From contig OY970256.1 in assembly GCA_963715565.1 (NCBI GenBank), positions 3,348,001 through 3,412,000 of the forward strand: a DNA stretch of 64,000 bases, read 5' to 3'. Source of the DNA: JACVRN01 sp963715565 (GTDB taxonomy: Bacteria > Acidobacteriota > Blastocatellia > Pyrinomonadales > Pyrinomonadaceae). A model generated the notes under the pieces. That model was not told the origin of the DNA and did no database searches. It saw nothing but the letters and a program-made list of their open reading frames with translations. Each line of letters opens with the position of its first letter. The stretch's first letter is position 1. Made by a program: the position numbers and the translations under genes. This document shows, in pieces, positions 50,661 through 59,307 of the stretch.

Positions 50661-51689
50661 ATGAAAGCTGTCGTCTTCAAAGAGCATGGCGGGCCGGAGG
50701 TGCTCGAATACACTGACCGGCCAGAGCCTTTGATTAAAGCCAACGAGGTGTTGGTCGAAGTGCGCGCGTGCGCGTTGAATCATCTGGACGTGTGGGCGCG
50801 CGGCGGATTGCGGGGGATAGAGATTTCTTTGCCGCACATTTTGGGCAACGACATCGCGGGTGTGGTGCGCGAAGCAGGCGAGCTTGTGACGTGGGTCAAC
50901 GTGGGCGACGAGGTGTTGTTGCAGCCCGGCGTGTCGTGCGGCCATTGCATTGAATGTTTGCGCGGGCAGGACAATCTTTGCCCGGAGTATGACATCCTCG
51001 GCTACAGGCGCGACGGCGGCTATGCGGAACTGGTGGCTGCGCCGGGCGTGAACGTCGTGCCGAAGCCGAAGAATTTGAGCTGGGAAGAGGCAGCCGCTCT
51101 GCCGCTTGTGACCGTGACGGCGTGGCACATGCTCGTCGGGCGTACCGCAGTGCAGCCGGGCGAAGACGTTCTTGTTCACGCTGCCGGGAGCGGCGTCGGA
51201 AGTCTCGGGATACAGGTGGCGAAGCTGCGCGGCGCGCGCGTTATCGCGACCGCAGGCTCGGATGAAAAATTGTTGAAGGCGCGCGAGCTGGGCGCGGACG
51301 AGGTTGTGAATTACACGCGCGAGGATTGGCCGAAGGAGGTGCGCCGCCTGACGGGCAAGCGCGGCGTTGACGTGGTGTTTGAGCACACGGGCGCTGAGAC
51401 GTGGCCGGGTTCGATTGCGGCGCTCGCAAAGAATGGGCGGCTCGTCACCTGCGGCGCGACGAGCGGGTTTGATGCGCGCACGGACTTACGACAGGTCTTT
51501 TATCGTCACGTCTCGCTGCTGGGCTCGTTTATGGGTTCAAAGGCGGAGCTATTGGACGCGATGAAGTTTGTCGAAAGCGGAAAGATTCGCGCCGTCGTAG
51601 ACCGCGTGCTGCCTTTACAGGAAGCCCGCCGCGCTCACGAGCTAATTGAAGACCGCGCACAATTCGGCAAGCTCGTCCTTGTCCCTTAA
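50661..51689 (+). CDS. Zinc-binding alcohol dehydrogenase-like (MDR) oxidoreductase
   Basis: This 342-residue protein has the MDR fold: a catalytic-domain region VWARGGLRGIE and GNDIAGVVREAGE, the structural zinc loop CGHCIECLRGQDNLCPEY (four Cys), and a Rossmann motif AAGSGVGSLGIQVAKL. It probably oxidises or reduces an alcohol, aldehyde or quinone with NAD(P)H. Substrate not predictable. It is a single gene with terminators on both sides. Confidence 0.92.
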   Translation: MKAVVFKEHGGPEVLEYTDRPEPLIKANEVLVEVRACALNHLDVWARGGLRGIEISLPHILGNDIAGVVREAGELVTWVNVGDEVLLQPGVSCGHCIECLRGQDNLCPEYDILGYRRDGGYAELVAAPGVNVVPKPKNLSWEEAAALPLVTVTAWHMLVGRTAVQPGEDVLVHAAGSGVGSLGIQVAKLRGARVIATAGSDEKLLKARELGADEVVNYTREDWPKEVRRLTGKRGVDVVFEHTGAETWPGSIAALAKNGRLVTCGATSGFDARTDLRQVFYRHVSLLGSFMGSKAELLDAMKFVESGKIRAVVDRVLPLQEARRAHELIEDRAQFGKLVLVP

Positions 51690-51694
51690 AGAGG

Positions 51695-51844
51695 ATTCAA
51701 ACAGGGATGGACAGGATAGACAGGATAAGAGCAATGCAAAAGTCAGAATGCAAAATGATGAATGAAAAGCTCTGAGGTCTTTAATTCTGCACTTTGCATT
51801 TATCATTTCTTTTTATCCTGTCTATCCTGTCCATCCCTGTTAAT
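51695..51844. repeat. Composite nested hairpin H20, family C copy 2
   Basis: This is the same two-layer design as at 33023-33176: an outer pair attcaaacagggatggacag... with ...ctgtccatccctgttaat, and an inner pair gcaatgcaaaagtcagaatg... with ...ctgcactttgcattt. It lies between convergent genes. Confidence 0.88.
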
Positions 51845-51858
51845 TTCTTCCCTCACGC

Positions 51859-53847
51859 TTATTGCTCACCCGCGTCGTCCGGCGCGTCCGTCGCGTCGTC
51901 GGGCTGGTTTGAATCCTCGCTGCCCGTTCCATCATCTTCGGCGGCTTCGGGGGGCGGCTCGCCTCGCTCGTCGCGCAGGCGCAGGACGGCGCATTCTTCG
52001 TCCTCGTAGACCTTGTCGAACCATCCGCTCTGAAGCGCGTTGTAGTAGAAGCCGTCGTGTATCTCTTCGTTATCCGAGAAGACGTAACGCGCGCCGAAGC
52101 GCTCGCGTATGATGGGGCCGGGGTCTTTCTCCTTGCCGAGCGTGATCTGTTCGTAGAGCTTTGCCAGCTCAGGGTTTTTGTTTAAGAGGTAGGTCGGGTC
52201 GAGGCCAGAGACGTAGGTGTGCTTCGTGTCGTAGAAGAACATCTTGGGGAAATCGTCCCAGTCCGTGTTGAAAATCATCTCGCCTTCGGGAACGTTGTCG
52301 CGCACCCATTCCATTCCCTTCTGGTAAAATTTGTGGTCGTGATCGTTGGCGATGGACTTGGCCGTCTCCTGCACGTTGATGAACATCGTGATGGTCACGA
52401 CGGAGATGACAAAGGCGACGGCCATCTTGACGAAAGTCCGGCGCGTGACAGCGTAGACGATGAGCAGCGCGAAGTAGCCGACGGAGGCGAGGCTGATAAG
52501 CACTACGCCCAACGTGCTTACATGGCGCGCCGCGCCGGGCGCAACCCCGGTCGGGCGCAGCACTGTGAACTGGTAATAGACAAAGAATAGAATCACGCCG
52601 AGCGCAAAGCCTACCAGGGCCAGCTCGGGCTCGCGCCAGTGGCGTTTTCTCTCCTCGGCGATTGCCATGGGCGGTTGATGCCTGTCAAGAAAAGGCTCCA
52701 GCTCGTCCATCACTTCGCGCGGCATGCGCGTCAGCGCCCCGCGCACTCCCTCCAAAACGGGTTGCAGCGAAAAGGCCGCGAAGAGGACGGCAAACGGCGG
52801 CCAGTATTCTACGAAGCGGCGCGAGCGAAAGCTTGCAATCATCAGCAGCGTGGAGAAGATGAGGAAAAAGAGCGGGCGCGCCGCTCGCCGCTTGTCCGTC
52901 CAGTCGAAAGCTATGTAGCCCACGAGCATCGCCGCGAAAGCTATCAGACAGCTTCCCAAAAAATACCAGCTCTCGTACGGATACCACTCCGTGCCCACGC
53001 TCGTAGTGAAATCCCCGGGCGTCGCTTTAATCAGCACATGCTCTATAAAGAGCCGCACGTTTTTAGGGAAGTAGGGATTGACGATAAAGCCCGCGACCGC
53101 GCCGACGAGAGTGTAAAGCGGAGCCGAGAGCGCGCGCAGTACGGAGTGTTTGTCAAAACGCCGTTCGCTCCACAGCACTACGAGCGGCCAGATAAAAGCC
53201 GCCGCCAGGAGTGTGACGAAAAGGCTGTAGGTCCAGACAAAGAGAAACGCGAGCGGCGCAAGCCAGACGTATTTTTTCTCAAAGAGCAGGTAGATGCCCG
53301 CGACCATGAAGACGATTGCAAGGGGCGGAGCCTTCGCCATGTTCATGCGATAGAGAAAGGGAGCGGAACAGGCGAGGAGCGCTATCAGCCAGCAGAGCGC
53401 GTAGGGGATGCGATAGCGCACGATGAGCCAGAAACAGGAAAAGACGGCGAGGCTCGCAAAGAGCGTGGCGGAAATTTTTGCCGCCATGCGGAGGTCGAAA
53501 ATCCATGTGAAAGGAATTTGCAGGATGTGAAAGAGAAGATGATGGTCAACGTAGCCCCTGGGGTCGAGCGTCGTGAGCGGCAGCCACTTGAAGACGGGCG
53601 GAAAGTTGCCGTGGCGCATACCGTCCCAGAGCAGGCTGCTCCACTTGATGTGGTAATAGCCGTCGAAATCTCCGCAGCAGACCGCGTCGGTCGAAAACTG
53701 CAACCTGATGAAGACGGCTGCGGCTGCCGCCGCGCCTATAAAAAGATAGAGCGCGCGAATTGGAAAATCCGACTTCTCGCCTCTGCGCCGCGCGCTCTGT
53801 TCAGGCTCCTGCGCCTCTACTGTTTCCTCTTGAACATCCTGCATCAC
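51859..53847 (-). CDS. STT3-like membrane glycosyltransferase (GT-C fold)
   Basis: This 662-residue protein has about 11 membrane helices and a periplasmic C-terminal domain of about 180 residues. The GT-C catalytic signs are CCGDFDGYYHIKWSSLL and DPRGYVDHHLLFHIL, resembling the acidic and DHH-type motifs of STT3/AglB oligosaccharyltransferases. It could N-glycosylate proteins or act on lipid-linked sugar as a PMT/ArnT-type enzyme. The WWDYG motif is not seen. Instead a DTDWDDFPKMFFYDTKHT-like segment occurs. The C-terminal 35 residues are acidic and disordered. Confidence 0.72.
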   Translation of the reverse strand: MMQDVQEETVEAQEPEQSARRRGEKSDFPIRALYLFIGAAAAAAVFIRLQFSTDAVCCGDFDGYYHIKWSSLLWDGMRHGNFPPVFKWLPLTTLDPRGYVDHHLLFHILQIPFTWIFDLRMAAKISATLFASLAVFSCFWLIVRYRIPYALCWLIALLACSAPFLYRMNMAKAPPLAIVFMVAGIYLLFEKKYVWLAPLAFLFVWTYSLFVTLLAAAFIWPLVVLWSERRFDKHSVLRALSAPLYTLVGAVAGFIVNPYFPKNVRLFIEHVLIKATPGDFTTSVGTEWYPYESWYFLGSCLIAFAAMLVGYIAFDWTDKRRAARPLFFLIFSTLLMIASFRSRRFVEYWPPFAVLFAAFSLQPVLEGVRGALTRMPREVMDELEPFLDRHQPPMAIAEERKRHWREPELALVGFALGVILFFVYYQFTVLRPTGVAPGAARHVSTLGVVLISLASVGYFALLIVYAVTRRTFVKMAVAFVISVVTITMFINVQETAKSIANDHDHKFYQKGMEWVRDNVPEGEMIFNTDWDDFPKMFFYDTKHTYVSGLDPTYLLNKNPELAKLYEQITLGKEKDPGPIIRERFGARYVFSDNEEIHDGFYYNALQSGWFDKVYEDEECAVLRLRDERGEPPPEAAEDDGTGSEDSNQPDDATDAPDDAGEQ

Positions 53848-53951
53848 GAAATTAGCTTCCCTCTTCTAGTTTCTTAAAGACGCCCAAGCGCTACGCGGAG
53901 ACACAGCGATACGGAAATGTGGTGAAACAATCTTGCTCAACATTTTCTTGG

Positions 53952-54350
53952 TTAAGGGCCAAGCCCTAAACCTTTCCCTTCTGATGGATCGCCCCTAAAA
54001 ACCTTCCAAACAATGAAAATTACGACTAGCGCAATAAAGGCTATTGAAATATAAAGGCCGTAAGCGCCAAATACGAATCTTATTATTGGAACAACAGTAA
54101 CAGTAAGGATAGCTCCAATAATGGCATCAACAATAGGCCATCCTATTTTTTCATTTAAGCTTTCTTTATGCTTCTGTGGTGGGGGCGCTAATTCATCAAT
54201 CGAATAAAAGCTTGGCACTCCAAGTTCTTTCTCTTTCTGAAATTCCTCTTGAGCCTGAGTCAAAGGAACATTGATATTTCTAAGGCCGCACTTCCAGCAG
54301 AATTCATACTTATCTTCAATCTGTTCTTTACAGTTAGAGCACTTCCACAT
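53952..54350 (-). CDS. Zinc-ribbon membrane protein
   Basis: In this 132-residue protein, residues 1-22 are a zinc ribbon (CSNCKEQI, CWKCGLRN). A charged linker is followed by two membrane helices (AIIGAILTVTVVPIIRFV, ISIAFIALVVIFIVWKVF). The codon use is AT-rich relative to neighbours. The role is unknown. The 104 bases upstream (53848-53951) show only a partial heptamer-like array. Confidence 0.78.
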   Translation of the reverse strand: MWKCSNCKEQIEDKYEFCWKCGLRNINVPLTQAQEEFQKEKELGVPSFYSIDELAPPPQKHKESLNEKIGWPIVDAIIGAILTVTVVPIIRFVFGAYGLYISIAFIALVVIFIVWKVFRGDPSEGKGLGLGP

Positions 54351-54472
54351 ACTTACCTCTTATTTAATAAGTCAAGACAACGACCATTAGCAAAGAAGTT
54401 GGCGAGCCCGTAGATCGAAGAACAAATCGTCGTGTTACCCCATCTCCGCGTCGCGGCCTCCGCGCCCGCCTC

Positions 54473-54970
54473 TCATCCCTCTCCTCTCAACCTGCCGATG
54501 AGGTCCACCAGTGTCATGGGATCAATGGGCTTGGTCAGATGAGCGTCAAAGCCGGATTGTAGCGAGCGCGTGCTGTCGTCGTAGCGGGAGAATCCGGTGA
54601 CGGCAATCATGGGCACGGCGCTGTATTCGGGCAGAGCGCGCAGGTGTTGCGCCAGCTCGTAGCCGGTCATCACGGGCATTCCGATGTCCGAGACGATGAC
54701 GTCAAACTGTATGGTGTGCGCGTACGAAAGCGCCTCGGCGGCTGAGGAAGCGACCGTCACCTCGTAGCCCGAAAGTTGCAGCATCATGCCGAGCATCTCC
54801 GACACGTCCGGCGCATCGTCCACCACCAGGGCGCGTGGCTTTCTCCCGGCTTTTTCGCCCGGCTCATCCTGCGCGGATGGCACGGGCCGTGGCTTCTCCA
54901 GGCTGCCCGGTAAAAACAGGCTGGGTGGTAAAGCGTAAACGAACGGGTACGACACTGGGTCGACTAGCAT
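54473..54970 (-). CDS. Single-domain response regulator
   Basis: The protein has 165 residues from the ATG at 54970. Alternative TTG at 54994. A 40-residue Pro-rich lead precedes a receiver domain with the acidic pair in LVVDDAPDVSEML, the phospho-acceptor Asp in VIVSDIGMPVM, the Thr in AVTGFSRY and the Lys in LTKPIDP. There is no output domain. No histidine kinase gene is near, so this is an orphan. Confidence 0.9.
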   Translation of the reverse strand: MLVDPVSYPFVYALPPSLFLPGSLEKPRPVPSAQDEPGEKAGRKPRALVVDDAPDVSEMLGMMLQLSGYEVTVASSAAEALSYAHTIQFDVIVSDIGMPVMTGYELAQHLRALPEYSAVPMIAVTGFSRYDDSTRSLQSGFDAHLTKPIDPMTLVDLIGRLRGEG

Positions 54971-55175
54971 CTGTCGGGCCTTTCCGCCGCACAATCCTCC
55001 CGCGCGGCCTTCACTTGCTTCGAGGGGAGCGAAACCGATAATAAACTTTCACCCCTCTATTGTCACCCACGACCGGGCCGCTCTTGAAAATTTTCAGTGA
55101 CACGAGCGCACAGACTTTGATAGGGTTGTGTTGAAAGGCAAGAACACAGAATTTCAACAAGGAGAGATAACAAGC

Positions 55176-55607
55176 ATGGCAACCAGGAAGTCTGCGAAGA
55201 AGTCGGGCGGCGCGAAAAAGTCCGCTAAGAAGTCTGCGAAGAAAGCTGCGAAGCGCGGCGGCGCGGGCCGTGCGTCAAAGAAGGGCGCGGCCAAAAAGAG
55301 CGCAGCCGGTGGAGGTAAGGGCGCGAAGCGCGGCGGCGCAGCGAAGAAAGGCGCGGCCAAAAAAGGCGGCGGTGCTAAGAGCGCCAAGAAGCGCGGCGGT
55401 GGCGGAAAGAAGCGCGGCGGCGTGACCGGCTCCAAGATCACAAAGGGCGTGCGCCGCATCGCCGGTAACGTTCTTTCGAGCGCGGCAGCCGGAGCGGTCG
55501 TCGGCGCTCTCTCCGCAGTTCTGCCCGAAGCCGAGCAGACCAAGGAAAGCATGGAACAAAGCATGGACACGACCGGATCAAAAAAGTCCGGCGGTAAAGC
55601 TAAATAA
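55176..55607 (+). CDS. Histone-H1-like Lys/Ala/Gly-rich protein
   Basis: The protein has 143 residues from the ATG at 55176 with AAGGAG upstream. The first 88 residues are tandem KKSAKK, KRGGAGRA and KKGAAKKG-type repeats. The last 55 are a more ordered stretch, with VRRIAGNVLSSAAAGAVVGA (amphipathic or membrane-like) and an acidic end. The tail fits bacterial histone-H1-like DNA-compacting proteins. The hydrophobic segment is unusual for them. A terminator follows. Confidence 0.8.
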   Translation: MATRKSAKKSGGAKKSAKKSAKKAAKRGGAGRASKKGAAKKSAAGGGKGAKRGGAAKKGAAKKGGGAKSAKKRGGGGKKRGGVTGSKITKGVRRIAGNVLSSAAAGAVVGALSAVLPEAEQTKESMEQSMDTTGSKKSGGKAK

Positions 55608-55630
55608 AAGTCGAACGGCAAGGTTTCAAT

Positions 55631-55663
55631 AAAGGGGCAGCCCACTCAAGGGGCTGCCCCTTT
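55631..55663 (+). terminator. Intrinsic terminator
   Basis: aaaggggcagccc (55631-55643) and gggctgccccttt (55651-55663) form a perfect 13-bp stem with a 7-base loop. Confidence 0.9.
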
Positions 55664-55811
55664 GTCATCTTTCGACCATAAACTAACGCCTTGTTTCGCT
55701 TCCATCTGCATTTCTGGTAATCTCCTAAAAAAAAGCGAAGCGAAAATAAGAGCGAGCGTGATTTTCAAGCTCAAACGGCGCGGCCTCGCACCCCTCGTCC
55801 AAAGGTATTTT

Positions 55812-56456
55812 ATGTATCCTTCCGGCAATCTTTTTATTCCGACATCGCACGGGCAACTCGAAGCCATCCTGAAAGAGCCGCGCGAGCCTCGGGCGCGAGG
55901 CGTGGCGCTGGTCTTGCACCCGCACCCCTTAGGCGGCGGCACGATGCATAACAAAGTGGTCTTTCGCGCCGCGAGCGCTTTGACGGAAGCGGGGCTCGTC
56001 GTCCTGCGCCTGAACTTTCGCGGCGTGGGCCAGTCAACCGGGACGCATGACGAAGGTAGAGGCGAGTTGGAGGACGTGCGCGCCGGGCTGGATTACCTCG
56101 CGGAGCACTACGCGGGCCTGGCCCTAACGCTCGCGGGCTTCTCTTTCGGCGCGCGCGTCGGTCTCGAAGTAGGCATCGCAGACGCGCGCGTTCGCCAGCT
56201 CATCAGCATCGGCACGCCCGTAGACAAGTATGATTTCTCATTCCTGACCGCGTGCCGCAAGCCCATACTTTTTGTTCACGGCGACCGAGACGAGTTCGGC
56301 AAAGTAGAACACCTCCGCGCACTCGTCGCCCGCCTTCCACCCGAAGCGGAAGCCAAAGTAGAAATTATCAAAGACGCAGGCCACTTTTTCGAGGGCCGCC
56401 TGGACGAGCTGAAACGCGCGATCACGGAATGGATTAAAGAAAGGGATGAGGGATGA
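55812..56456 (+). CDS. Alpha/beta hydrolase
   Basis: The protein has 214 residues from the ATG at 55812 with AAGG upstream. An alpha/beta hydrolase fold is shown by LVLHPHPLGGGTMHNKVV (oxyanion region), the nucleophile GFSFGARVG, acidic FVHGDRDEFG and the catalytic His in IIKDAGHFFEG. This is the dienelactone-hydrolase-like or YghX-like subtype. Substrate unknown. The last residues (RDEG) and stop are encoded by the GGGATGA array of hairpin H21. Confidence 0.9.
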   Translation: MYPSGNLFIPTSHGQLEAILKEPREPRARGVALVLHPHPLGGGTMHNKVVFRAASALTEAGLVVLRLNFRGVGQSTGTHDEGRGELEDVRAGLDYLAEHYAGLALTLAGFSFGARVGLEVGIADARVRQLISIGTPVDKYDFSFLTACRKPILFVHGDRDEFGKVEHLRALVARLPPEAEAKVEIIKDAGHFFEGRLDELKRAITEWIKERDEG

Positions 56457-56566
56457 AAAGCAGGGATGAGGGCGGAGGGATGAGGGATGAATTAAAGAAA
56501 GAATATTCTTTGCTTTTATTTCATCCCTCATCCCTCATCCTTCATCCCTTTCTTCTTCATCCCTTG
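56441..56566. repeat. Heptamer-arm hairpin H21
   Basis: aagggatgagggatgaaaag... (56441-56490) faces tcatccctcatccctcatcc... (56521-56566), unit GGGATGA. The left arm overlaps the end of the hydrolase gene. The right arm ends six bases before the thioesterase start codon. Confidence 0.9.
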
Positions 56567-56571
56567 CTTTT

Positions 56572-56961
56572 ATGATTAACCAAACAGACCCGGCGATACG
56601 CATTGTGATGATGCCGCGCGATACTAATCCGCAGGGCACGATTTTTGGCGGCATCATCCTGAGCTACATAGACTCGGCTGGGGCTATAGAAGCCCACCGC
56701 CGGACCCGTATCGAGCGTTTCGTCACCGTGGCGATGCGCGAAGTCATCTTCCACGAGCCGGTCTTTGTCGGCGACCTCGTTAGCTTCTACGCCGAAACTG
56801 TTCGCATCGGCACAACAAGTATTACCGTGCGCGTCTGCGTTGATGCCGAGCGCTACGGAGGCACAAGCGACCGCCGCCGCGTCACCGAAGCCGAAGTCGT
56901 CTACGTCGCCGTAGACGCCAACCGCCTCAAGATGAAAATCCCTAAAGATAGTAAGCAGTGA
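56572..56961 (+). CDS. Acyl-CoA thioesterase, hotdog fold
   Basis: This 129-residue protein carries the hotdog signature MMPRDTNPQGTIFGGIIL with SYIDSAGAIEAHRRT, and strands FVTVAMREVIFHEPVFVGD. This is the YciA/acyl-CoA hydrolase type. It is soluble and probably trimeric or hexameric. The last three residues (SKQ) and stop are in the AGTRAGC array of hairpin H22. No ribosome site is present because hairpin H21 lies directly upstream. Confidence 0.92.
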   Translation: MINQTDPAIRIVMMPRDTNPQGTIFGGIILSYIDSAGAIEAHRRTRIERFVTVAMREVIFHEPVFVGDLVSFYAETVRIGTTSITVRVCVDAERYGGTSDRRRVTEAEVVYVAVDANRLKMKIPKDSKQ

Positions 56962-57062
56962 GCAGTAAGCAGTAAGCAGTAAGCAGTCGAACGAAAGACT
57001 GCTCAACCTGATGGCCTCTCATTCTCTTTTTACTGCTTACTGCTCACTGCTTACTGCTTACT
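56950..57062. repeat. Heptamer-arm hairpin H22
   Basis: agtaagcagtgagcagtaag... (56950-56987) faces actgcttactgctcactgct... (57032-57062), unit AGTRAGC. It lies between convergent genes and overlaps the end of the thioesterase gene. Confidence 0.92.
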
Positions 57063-57066
57063 ATTC

Positions 57067-57567
57067 TTAATTCAGGCGCGACATGAGGCGGCGCAGGGCG
57101 AGGGTGGCCTGTGTGTAGCCGGGCTGTTGTTCGAGGGCGAGGCCGTAATGGCGCGCGGCCTTGAGTAGATGGCCGCGCATCTCGTAGACGCGCCCGAGAT
57201 TGAAATGCGGGAAAGCGCGAGCTTCGTAGCGCGGCGCAGAGATGGCGCGCTTGAACCAGCGCACGCAATCATAAGTGTCGCCCTTCGCCATGAGGTAGCT
57301 GCCGATGTCGTTATAAGGGTTGCCGAAAGTAGAATCCACGCGAATGGCTTCAAGGCATTCGTTGATGGCGTCGTCGTAACGCTCCTGAAAACTGTAGACC
57401 CAACCAAGAAAGGTATGAGCTTCGGCAGTCGGGTACGTGGCGATGGAGCGGCTGTATAACTCAATCGCCTCTTCGTAATCCTCGTCGAGCTGTGCACGAT
57501 ACGCGCGCTCGAACAGCTCTACAGCCTCTCGCCTCTTCTCATCGCCGGGGAAATCATCGCTGAACAT
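57067..57567 (-). CDS. TPR-repeat protein
   Basis: This 166-residue protein has about three to four TPR motifs, such as YEEAIELYSRSIATYPT, YDDAINECLEAIRVDSTF and LLKAARHYGLALEQQPG. It is cytoplasmic with an acidic start. A protein-protein scaffold. The gene ends four bases before the 5'-nucleotidase gene on the same strand, so the two are likely co-transcribed. Confidence 0.88.
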   Translation of the reverse strand: MFSDDFPGDEKRREAVELFERAYRAQLDEDYEEAIELYSRSIATYPTAEAHTFLGWVYSFQERYDDAINECLEAIRVDSTFGNPYNDIGSYLMAKGDTYDCVRWFKRAISAPRYEARAFPHFNLGRVYEMRGHLLKAARHYGLALEQQPGYTQATLALRRLMSRLN

Positions 57568-57571
57568 TCCT

Positions 57572-59119
57572 TCACTTGCTTTCCGTCTTGTCGATTCGCC
57601 TGATGCGCCCGTCCGTGCGCGGGGCGATTGATTTGACGCTCGCGATGGCCTTTCTCAAAACTTCGGGCGCGCGCTCGGCCTCTTCCGGTTTGATTAGAAA
57701 GCGGCGGCCCTGAAGCATCTTGTAATCGTCGCCGCCTTCGACAGCGAGAAATGAAGTGGTCGCCAGCGAGTACGTCTTCCGGTCGTCAAGCGGCTGGCCG
57801 TTGACGATAACTTCAGTGACACGCGAGCCCACCGGGCGACGCGCGTCAAAAGTAAATCTTATGCCCGAGACTTGCGGGAATCTGCCCGGCTGTGCGTCTT
57901 CGCGGCTGCGGCTGACGCCGTGTTCGAGCGCCTCGCGCAAGACCTTTCCAGTGACTTCGATTTTGACGACCGGGTTGGCGAACGGCAAGATAGAAAGCAC
58001 GTCGCGGCGCGTCAAATCGCCTGCGCCAATCACCGTGTCGGCGCGAATCGAGCCGCCGTTTAAAATCGCCACGTCCGCACCCGTCACACGCCGGAAAGCA
58101 TCCGAGATAAAACTGCCGACGTTGGTTTCCTCCGAGCGGCTAGGCTCGTCGCGCGCATCCAAATCAACGTCCGTGCGCCCGACCACTTCGCTTAATTCCA
58201 TCAAGAGCTTTTCATACTTGCGCGTGACCACGGCGAACTCCGGGTCTTCCGGCACGTCATTGGTCACAGGAATCACTTCCCAGTCTATGCTTTCAAGCTT
58301 GCCGCTGCCCGCGTAGATGTTCAGGGTAATGCGCGACATCTCGCGCCCGTCCGAAGTCATCTTGAAGATGGGCGTGCGTACCGAGAGCGATTCCAGCAGC
58401 GTGTGCTCGTGCCCGCCGACGATGAGGTCAAAGTCCGCGCAGCGCGCCAGCTCTTTGTCTTCGCGCATTGTGAGATGCGTGAGCCCTATGACGACCTGTG
58501 CGCCGCGCGAGCGCATCTCCGGGACGAGGATTTTCGCCACCGCACACGGCTCCACAAATTCCACGTCAGGGCCGGGCCGCGAAGTCGTTTTTGTTTCCGG
58601 CAGCACGAGACCGATTAACCCTACGCGCACGCCGTCAAACTCCCTGATGACATAAGGCGGCGTGTCCGCGAAAGTCTTGCCCGTCTTTTTGTCCATCACG
58701 TTTGCGCCGAGCCATGGGAAACGCGATTCCTTCATACGCTCGCGCAAGACGTCGGGGCCGAAATCAAACTCGTGATTGCCGAACACGGCGTAATCAAGAC
58801 CGACCGCGTTCCACGCGTCAATCATCTGCTGACCCTTGTAGGTCAGGGATTCTACGGACGGCGAAATGGTGTCGCCCGCCATCAGAAAGAGCGTGTTCTT
58901 CTCTTCCGCCGCGATGCGTTTGCGCAAAGTGAGGAGGCGACCGAAACCGCCGCGCGTGCCCCTGTCCGAAGGCGTGAAGCGATAGACGTCGTTGACCTGA
59001 AGGACAACGACGCGCACAATGCGCTCCTGCTTCGCCGCGTCTTGCGCCCACACGGAAAGCGCACACAAGAGCACGAACAAAAGAACGAAAGCCACACGCT
59101 TTGAACTTTGTAGACGCAT
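57572..59119 (-). CDS. 5'-nucleotidase / UshA-like metallophosphatase
   Basis: The protein has 515 residues from the ATG at 59119 behind a GGGAGG. The frame upstream is rejected. It is exported (LLFVLLCALSVWAQD). The calcineurin-like metal-binding motifs are VLQVNDVYRFTP, FLMAGDTISPS, FGNHEFDFG and VGGHEHTLLES. The first motif has Val-Tyr where the family usually has xDxH, which may weaken one metal site. The C-terminal substrate domain is NVGSFISDAFR and ILNGGSIRADT. It dephosphorylates nucleotides in the periplasm. Confidence 0.93.
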   Translation of the reverse strand: MRLQSSKRVAFVLLFVLLCALSVWAQDAAKQERIVRVVVLQVNDVYRFTPSDRGTRGGFGRLLTLRKRIAAEEKNTLFLMAGDTISPSVESLTYKGQQMIDAWNAVGLDYAVFGNHEFDFGPDVLRERMKESRFPWLGANVMDKKTGKTFADTPPYVIREFDGVRVGLIGLVLPETKTTSRPGPDVEFVEPCAVAKILVPEMRSRGAQVVIGLTHLTMREDKELARCADFDLIVGGHEHTLLESLSVRTPIFKMTSDGREMSRITLNIYAGSGKLESIDWEVIPVTNDVPEDPEFAVVTRKYEKLLMELSEVVGRTDVDLDARDEPSRSEETNVGSFISDAFRRVTGADVAILNGGSIRADTVIGAGDLTRRDVLSILPFANPVVKIEVTGKVLREALEHGVSRSREDAQPGRFPQVSGIRFTFDARRPVGSRVTEVIVNGQPLDDRKTYSLATTSFLAVEGGDDYKMLQGRRFLIKPEEAERAPEVLRKAIASVKSIAPRTDGRIRRIDKTESK

Positions 59120-59307
59120 CAAAAGTTTTTCCTCCCGGAGCATAAGCGAACGCGAAAGCTTTACTAGCTGGTGAGTCAAAGAAGCCTTGCATTATACTAA
59201 CCATGGGCAACGCGCGACAAACCAAGTTTCCTTCAGGACAGCCTGAGAACTGCCGCCGTCTGCCTGCTCTATACCAGACCAAGGTAATTTATAGCACTGA
59301 CTTCTTC

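Noticed and set aside
52639..53877. Plus-strand ORF of 412 residues opposite the STT3-like gene
   Set aside because: It is an Arg/Glu-rich antisense reading of a GC-rich gene, without ribosome site or family pattern. The opposite strand has clear membrane-protein features.
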